Shown: positions 52,201 through 61,200 of the stretch, piece by piece
Numbering within the stretch: position 1 is the stretch's first letter
Layout: the number at the start of each line of letters is the position of its first letter
Source of the DNA: Kiritimatiellia bacterium
GTDB lineage: Bacteria > Verrucomicrobiota > Kiritimatiellia > WLWN01
Length of the DNA stretch: 64,000 nt
Direction: 5' to 3'
Assembly (NCBI GenBank): GCA_012103575.1
Contig: WLWN01000001.1
Location: 697,792 to 761,791 of the forward strand
Program-made: the position numbers and the translations under genes
Notes under the pieces: generated by a model
Told to the model about the DNA's origin: nothing
What the model saw: the letters and a program-made list of their open reading frames with translations, nothing else
The model's database searches: none

Positions 52201-55200
52201 ATAAGCATAAAAGGGTGTCTTTACCGACCTATCCCTTTTCTAGAGAATCTTACTGGGTGGATAGTAAGGTAGAAGGCGCTGGGCAGAAAATAGAAGCGAT
52301 TAAGCGACTCCATCCGTTGGTGCATGAGAATACCTCGACGCTAGAGGAGCAGCGTTTCAGTTCGACCTTTACGGGCGAGGAGTTTTTCTTGAAAAATCAT
52401 GTGGTGAAGAGTCCGAAGGTGTTTCCGGGAGTGGTTTATTTGGAGATGGCCCGTGAGGCGATTGAGCAAGCGGTGGGCGGTTTTTCCAAAGAGGATCATA
52501 GGATAGAGTTGAAGAATGTGGTATGGTCTTGCCCGATTGGGGTGGGGGATCACCCGGCAAGGGTTCATATAAGACTCTTCGTCGAAGAGAATGGGGAGAT
52601 AAATTACGGGATTTACACCGACAACCCTAATGAAGAAGAAGGGTTGCTTGTACATAGTCAAGGGGAGGGGGTATTGACTACTTCCTCTGAGCAATTGCCA
52701 CTAGATATAGAGGGTCTGGAGCAAAGGCTTAAGGGCAAGAGTCTGAGCGCACAAGAGTGTTATGAGGCGTTTAAAGTGATGGGGATAGTGTATGGTCCAG
52801 CTTATCAAGGAGTCGAAGATGTATACGTTGGGGAAGATGAAGTGTTGGCGAAACTCAGCTTGCCCTCAGAGGTGTCAGGGAGTGAAGATGATTTTATTCT
52901 TCATCCGAGTATGCTGGATTCGGCATTGCAGGCTTCTGTTGGAATGCAACTAGGAAAAAAGGAGGGCAGTGGGGTGTCTGTACCTCTTTCCTTGCCGTTT
53001 GCCTTGGAGCGTTTGGAGATAATAACGCGTTGTGCCAAGTCGATGTGGGCGTATATACGATTCTGTGAAGATAGCTCAAAAACCAATGGTCATGCTATCC
53101 GCAAGCTAGACATTGATATTTGTGATGAGAGAGGGAATGTTTGTGTTAAATTAAAAGGGCTTTCCTTGCGTGTGTTGGGAGGGGGGAGCCAGAGTAGAAC
53201 TTCTTCAGGTCTTTTGGAGTTGCCGCTTGCAGAGCGAGTCCCGGGTGTGTTTCCCAACTTAGCCAACAAGTTATTGCCGGTTACCCTCCGTGCTTTATCT
53301 CAAGAAGAAGGTTTTTCTGTTAAGGAGTCGGTAGCGGTTAAGCCAAAGGAAAGAATAACTTTAAAGGAAGAAAAACCAAAGGTTTCTGCTTCGACCAAAG
53401 AAATTGAGTTGACAGTCCCTCAAGAAGCGTTTTTTTCAAAAGAGAGATTAAGCAAAGAGCTTATAGCGAGTTTGTCAGAAGCGTTGTATCTAAAGCCCGA
53501 CTCTATTGATATCAACAAGCCGTTTATGGATATGGGACTTGATTCCATTGTGGGTGTAGAATGGATCCAATCGCTGAAAAAACAGTATGGCTTATCATTA
53601 GGAGTAACGAACGTTTACGATTATCCTAATATTGTTGAATTCACGAAATTTTTAGAAAAGGAGCTCAACAGTCAGAAAAAGTCCTTTCGTTCCTCCCCTA
53701 GCAAACCCAAAGAGCCAAAAGTTTCTTTACCCGAGAAGACTCCTTCAAGTGAGCCAGCGTTTACTTTTCCTGAGCAGGTACCGGTGAAGGAATGGCGTTC
53801 TACTAGGGGTATAAGTCCTATTGTGACAAAGGAGAAAGAATCAAAGGTTTCTGCTTCGACCAAAGAAATTGAGTTGACAGTCCCTCAAGAAGCGTTTTTT
53901 TCAAAAGAGAGATTAAGCAAAGAGCTTATAGCGAGTTTGTCAGAAGCGTTGTATCTAAAGCCCGACTCTATTGATATCAACAAGCCGTTTATGGATATGG
54001 GACTTGATTCCATTGTGGGTGTAGAATGGATCCAATCGCTGAAAAAACAGTATGGCTTATCATTAGGAGTAACGAACGTTTACGATTATCCTAATATTGT
54101 TGAATTCACGAAATTTTTAGAAAAGGAGCTCAACAGTCAGAAAAAGTCCTTTCGTTCCTCCCCTAGCAAACCCAAAGAGCCAAAAGTTTCTTTACCCGAG
54201 AAGACTCCTTCAAGTGAGCCAGCGTTTACTTTTCCTGAGCAGGTACCGGTGAAGGAATGGCGTTCTACTAGGGGTATAAGTCCTATTGTGACAAAGGAGA
54301 AAGAATCAAAGGTTTCTGCTTCGACCAAAGAAATTGAGTTGACAGTCCCTCAAGAAGCGTTTTTTTCAAAAGAGAGATTAAGCAAAGAGCTTATAGCGAG
54401 TTTGTCAGAAGCGTTGTATCTAAAGCCCGACTCTATTGATATCAACAAGCCGTTTATGGATATGGGACTTGATTCCATTGTGGGTGTAGAATGGATCCAA
54501 TCGCTGAAAAAACAGTATGGCTTATCATTAGGAGTAACGAACGTTTACGATTATCCTAATATTGTTGAATTCACGAAATTTTTAGAAAAGGAGCTCAACA
54601 GTCAGAAAAAGTCCTTTCGTTCCTCCCCTAGCAAACCCAAAGAGCCAAAAGTTTCTTTACCCGAGAAGACTCCTTCAAGTGAGCCAGCGTTTACTTTTCC
54701 TGAGCAGGTACCGGTGAAGGAATGGCGTTCTACTAGGGGTATAAGTCCTGCTGTGACCCCGGGAACAGAGAAAATGAAGGGGAATCCTTGTTCGGTAGGT
54801 CAAGAGGGTATAGCCATCGTGGGTATGTCAGGGCGGTATCCGGGAGCGTGTGATCTAAGGGAGTATTGGAAGAATTTATCAAAAGGAGAAAACAGTATCC
54901 GAGAAATCCCCCCAAGTCGTTGGGATGTAAACGAGTACTATGATCCTGATCGGTCAAAAAAGGGAAAGATCTACTGCAAATGGCTAGGGATGTTGGATGA
55001 TATCGATTGTTTCGATCCTTTATTTTTTATGATACCACCAGTGGAGGCCGAAGGGATGGACCCCCAACACCGGCTCTTTTTAGAAGAAGGGTATAAGGCT
55101 TTTGAAGACGGAGGTTATAACAAGGGAGTACTAAGCAACAAGAAGTGTGGGGTCTACCTAGGAATCATGAGCAATGAGTACGGCATGCTGGAACTAAGCA

Positions 55201-58200
55201 ATGAGGTGGGAATTTCAGTAACGAGTAACAGTTTCGCCATAGGGGCAGCACGGATCCCTTATTATTTAAACTTAAAGGGGCCAGCGATCCCAATAGATAC
55301 GGCTTGTTCCTCGTCTTTGGTAGGGATACACTTGGCGTGTCAAGCCTTACGTCATAATGAAATCGATATGGCGTTGGCTGGCGGGGTGAGTTTATATTTA
55401 ACAGTAGAGTGCTACCTAGCGATGTGTTCAGCGGGGATGCTATCCGCGTCCGGGCAATGTAAGACTTTTGATGACCGTGCGGATGGCTTTGTTCCTGGAG
55501 AGGGTGTGGGCGCTGTAGTACTCAAACGTTTAAGTGATGCGGAGAGAGATAGGGATAATATTTTAGGGGTCATTATCGGGTCAGGAATCAATCAAGATGG
55601 GAGAACCAATGGAATAATGGCTCCCAGTGTAAATAGCCAAATAGAATTAGAGCGTGAGGTCTATGAAAGGTATAAGATAGACCCGAGTAGTATCAGTTAT
55701 GTGGAGACCCATGGGACGGGAACGAAGTTAGGAGATCCTATCGAATTAGAAGCCTTATCGACCGTGTTTAGAGAAAAGACGGAGGAGAAGAATTATTGTG
55801 GGTTGGGGTCGGTAAAAAGTAATCTCGGTCATACCTCGGCAGCGGCTGGAGTGGCGAGTATACAGAAAATGTTGTTGTGTTTAAAAGAGAGGCAGTTGGT
55901 CCCGACTCTAAACTATAAAAAGCCCAATAGCCATTTTGACTTTGAAAATTCACCGTTTTATGTGAATACGGACCTAAGAGCTTGGGATAGTGGAGAAAGC
56001 CCTCGCCGCTGTGCGATAAGCTCTTTTGGTTTTAGTGGTACGAATGCGCATGTAATTTTGGAAGAGTATGTTGGAAAAGAGCTAGGAGTCAGGAAGCATC
56101 CTTCTTTGCCCTCTTTAGCAGGGCTAAGCAGGACATGGGAGTCAGAAAGTGAAAATGATCCTGGAGAGCCGCTGATGATCGTGTTGTCGGCGAAAGATGA
56201 AGACCGGCTGAAAGAGTATGCGCAGAAGTTGCATGACTTCACTCTTCACCCTTCACTCTTCACTCTTAAAGATTTGGCTTACACTTTACAAGTGGGTCGG
56301 GAGGCAATGGAGGAACGTTTAGGGTTGATTGTTCGTTCAGTGGAAGACCTGAAGAAAAAGCTGGAAGGATTTATTAACGGCAAAGAGGATATGGAAGAGC
56401 TCTATCGTGGGCAAGAGAGGCTATTAGAGTATGCCGTTGATGAAGATATGGCTAAAACTATAGAGGCCTGGGTAGTGAAAAAGAAATACAGTAAGCTATT
56501 AGACCTGTGGGTAAAAGGGTTAGCCTTTGATTGGGCTAAACTTTATGGAGAGGAGAAGCCTCAGCGTATCAGTGCTCCAACTTATCCGTTTGCTAAAGAG
56601 TCTTACTGGGTAGAAAGGCCGAAGGCATCCTTCTTCGTCCCGCTCGGCGACAGGGAAGGCACAAAGGCAGAAGGGAAAAGTAGATTCCATCCGTTGGTGC
56701 ATGAGAATCGGTCGACATTTGAGGAGCAACGTTTTAATTCTACTTTTAGTGGAGAGGAATTTTTCTTAAAGGATCATGTGGTGAACGGGCAACGGATGTT
56801 GCCGGCAGTAGCTTACTTAGAAATGATCCGTGAATCAGTAGAGCAGACGATGGGGAACTTTTCAGATTCAAAGAAAAATCAAAGCATAGAGCTCAAAAAC
56901 GTTGCCTGGTCTCGGCCGATTGCCGTGGGTGATATGCCCGTGGAGGTTCATATTGGACTATACCAGGAAGAGAACGGGGAGATTGCCTACGAAATCTACA
57001 CCACCCATCCGTCGGATGAAAAATCCACAATCCACAATCCGGATTCCGCAATCAGTTCGATCGTGCACAGTCAAGGAGTGGCATTGTTCACCTCGGCAGA
57101 TCCACATCCGCAGCTCGATCTGAAAGCCTTAGAGGCCTCGTGTAACCAACGTCACCTGAGTGCGGAACAAAGCTATGAAGCCTTTAAAAGGATGGGCTTT
57201 GAATATGGCCCTGCTTATCAGGGTCTTAAGAAACTCTACGTTGGGGAAGATGAAGTGTTGGCCCAATTAATGATTCCTTCTTGTGTGTTGGAAACCAAAG
57301 ATCAATATATGCTCCATCCGAGTTTGATCGATGCGGTGTTGCAGGCGTCGATTTTGCTCCCTGCCAGCCGAGAATCGAGAACCCTAAACCCTGAACTTAA
57401 AGTCCCCTTTGGATTAGAACGGCTTGAAATTATTCATAGCTGCAAAGAGTCGATGTGGGTATGGATACGCTGCTCTGAGGACAGCGCTGCGGCTGACATT
57501 CAGAAGCTGGATCTTGATCTGTGTGATGAAGAGGGGAAGGTCTGTGTAAAAATCAAGGGGTTGGAGATGAGCCCTGTGGAGATCAAAGAAATCGAACAGG
57601 CTCCTGAAGAGCCCACAGGTAAACGAAGTGTTCATTATTTGGAAAAACAATGGGAAGCGTCTTTTCAGACTCCGAACAAAGAACGTCAGGGAACGATTCT
57701 TCTGTTGACCACAGAGGAAACAGAAGCATTAGCCACATTGGTTGCTCAAGCGTTTTCTCAAAAGGCTCATAGAGTAAAGATTCATCAGCTCAATCAAGCG
57801 TTAAGCCGCACGGAAAAGCTTGGGGAAGCATACGATGGTCTGGTGGACCTAGTGGGCTGTGGAAAAGTTCGCAATGAGTCACTTGATTGGATTGGCTGTG
57901 TTCAACAGTTGATTGAAAATGGAGCTAAAGAGGGGTTGACATGTTTGGGAATAACCAAAGGGTTGGAATCGTATCGGAATGCCTCGATGAACCTGACAGG
58001 AGCCACTCGGGCAGGTCTTTATCGAATGCTTCAAAGTGAATATACGCATGTACGGTCTCGCCATGTGGATTTGGATTCGAGCGTTAATGATAAGGAGCTT
58101 GCTCAACAGATTGCCGCTGAGTTCTTCATGGATGGGGAGGACGCTGAAGTCTGTTACCGTAGCAGGCAACGCTATCGAGCAACGCTATCGGAACTGTTGA

Positions 58201-61200
58201 GCAACGCAAAACCTGTTAAAAAGATCGTGTTCCCTGAAGATCATGTTTTGTGGGTTACAGGAGGCACACGAGGCCTTGGCTCTTTGTGCGCGCATCATTT
58301 TGTTCAACACTATGGGGTGAAACGGCTGGTATTGACCGGACGAGAAGCGTTTCCTCCCCAGGCGCAGTGGAGTGCTTATGCAGGGAAAGAAGATGCCGTC
58401 TCTAAGAAGATCAGAGCGATTGAATACCTACAAAGTTTAGGAGCTGAAGTTCGCATTTTATCAACGGATTTGACCGGTCGGGAAGCGGTTCAAAAAGACG
58501 TTCAAGAGATCACAGCAAGTTTGGGTCCAGCTGGGGGTGTTATCCATTGCGCGGGAATGGGCGATTTGGATAACCCAGCCTTCATTCGAAAATCTATAGA
58601 AGGCATTCAACGGGTCCTGGATCCCAAAGTCTCTGGACTGGATATTTTGCTTTCGCAATTTCATAAAGAACCGTTGGAGTTCTTTATGTTGTTTTCCTCG
58701 GTTTCTGCGATTGTTCCGACTCTTTCTTCGGGACAAAGTGACTATGCCATGGCCAATACGTATATGGATTATGCAGCTCAAGCAAGGTCACATGGGTTCC
58801 CTTTGATCAGTATTCAATGGCCCAGTTGGAGAGAGACAGGGATGGGAGAGGCCAAGAGTATGGCTTATCGCCAAACGGGATTGCTGAGTCATAGCAATGA
58901 AGAAGGACTAAAATTGCTCGATCAGATCCTCTCTGAGAATATGGGACCGGTCGTCTTGCCCGCCGTGGTCAATCCCACATTGTGGAAACCTGAAAAGTTG
59001 CTCAAACGCCGTATTGAAGATGGCAATGTTTTACCCGCTACAGTGTCTGAAGTTGTTCCTAAGACGGATCAGCCGAAAGCCTCAGGCGCGTTGTTTAAAC
59101 CTATAGAAAATTGGCTCAAAGAAGTGTTTTCTAAAGAACTGAAGATCGACCAAGAGAAACTGGAATCTGATACGCCCTTTTCCGATTATGGAGTTGATTC
59201 GATTTTGTTAGCTCAAGTGGCCAGGAGAATGGATGAAAAATTAGCAGATCCCTTGGATCCATCAGTTTTATTTGAGCATTCAACACTGAATAAACTGACG
59301 TCTTGGCTGGTTCAGGCCCATTGGAATTCTTTGTCTACGGCGTTTGGCGTTGAAGGAGAAACAAGGGTGAAAGTTGAGGCATCGACCTTAAACGCTTTCT
59401 CTGGCCGCACCCTGCCTGGTTTAGTGCGGAAATCACGTCGAGCTATAACCAAGACTGAGGATATTGTTGTTGTCGGCCTGTCTTGCCGTTTCCCGGGTTC
59501 AACGAATGTGGAGGAGTATTGGGATTTACTATCCGAAGGCCGGTCAGCCATTGTTCCTGTTCCTGAAGAGCGTTTTAAGGGTTCGGATCTGTTTTACGCG
59601 GGGTTGATCAACAGCATTACCGATTTTGATCCCTCTTTCTTTTTGATTGCCCAGGAAGATGCCAAAGCCATGGATCCTCAAGCTTTTTTAGTGTTAGAGG
59701 AGAGTTTAAACGTATTCCATCACGCGGGTTATTCTCTGAAAGATATCAAAGGTTTATCAACAGGAGTGTATCTGGGAGGGCGTAGTCAAAACCTGCCCGA
59801 GGAAAGTGATTTGGAAGAGAGTCGCAATCCCATTATGGCGGTGGGACAGAATTATCTGGCCGCGAATATTTCTCAGTTTTTTGATTTTCGGGGTCCTAGT
59901 TTGGTGGTGGATACCGCCTGTTCTTCAGCCTTGGTTGGGATGAATTTAGCGATCAAGGACTTGGTGGCAGGAGAGATTGAGTCCGCTTTGGTTGGAGGGG
60001 TGAGCTTGCTGACAGGTGATGGCGCTCACAAGATTTTCCAACGACGTAAGCTTTTAAATACAGATGGGATGTTTCACATCTTTGATCAACGGGCTTCGGG
60101 GGTGGTTTTAGGAGAAGGCGTTGGTTTCGTATTACTCAAAACGCTGGATCAAGCCCAAAAGGATGGGGACCATATCTACGCGCGGATTAAGGGATTGTCG
60201 ATCAACAATGATGGACGCACAGCGGGTCCTGCCACTCCGAACATTGAGGCCCAAAAAGAAGTGATGAAATTAGCGTTAAAGAAAAGTGGAAAAAAAGCTG
60301 AAGGCATCACGTATATTGATGTGAATGGTTCCGGCTCTGAAGTGACCGATTTATTAGAACTCAAAGCGATCGAATCGGTGTATCGTTCAGAGAGTAAAGA
60401 TGTTTGCCGATTGGGCTCGATGAAGCCGAATATTGGCCATCCTCTTTGCGCCGAAGGCATGGCCAGTTTTATCAAACTTGTACTTATGTTAAATCATCGC
60501 CAGTGGGTTCCCTTTTTATCGGCTCAAGAAAAAATGGTCCATTATGATTTGGAACATTCTCCATTTATATTTGACCGAGAAAAGAGCGCTTGGTCAGAAG
60601 ATTTTCATACGGTGGCCTTGAACTGTTTCGCGGATGGGGGCACAAATGCTCACGTGATTTTAGAAGGAGGAGAAAGGTTGTCTTCTGAAAGTGCTAAAAG
60701 AGCTAATAGAAGAAAACCATTACCTCCTCCTGAGCTTAATAGGGTCCATATAGGGAAAGCCTTTTCAAAAGAACCTTCTGAACAGAAACGGTTTTTCCTC
60801 TCTGAAACAGACCGAGGCCTCTTCACCCAACCCCATCCCTGGTCTCAAACCTTTGATCAGAATCACTCTATTTTTAAGAATCATCTGGCCTATGGTCAGA
60901 CCTTATTACCGGGATTGGCCTATATTGATTTATTGTATCAATTTTTTAGAGCAAGAGGCTACGACTATAGGGAGTTAGAACTTCGCAACCTTTCGATTTA
61001 TCAGCCGCTTATAGTAGGGCCGGACTATGGTGTCCGGCTTTTTGTTCAAAGCATTGAAGAGAGACAGGGAGAGATATGGAAAATTAGTGTGGAAGGTCAG
61101 GAATTCGGGAGCCAATCAGAATCGAAGAGTTATGTCACTGCGGAAATGCGTCGTAGAGATCCAAAAACATTCGAGGATAGCATTGATGTGTCGTCTATTT

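Larger units (their letters stand above)
54800..59320 (+). other. PKS module 7: KS-DH-KR-ACP
   Basis: The KS is complete (DTACSSS, ETHGTGT, KSNLGH). The DH has HVVNGQRMLP and HPSLIDAVLQ. The KR has GGTRGLG, a Ser in LFSSVSA and YAMAN. The ACP reads YGVDSILL. Predicted product: reduced and dehydrated two-carbon unit. Confidence 0.85.
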
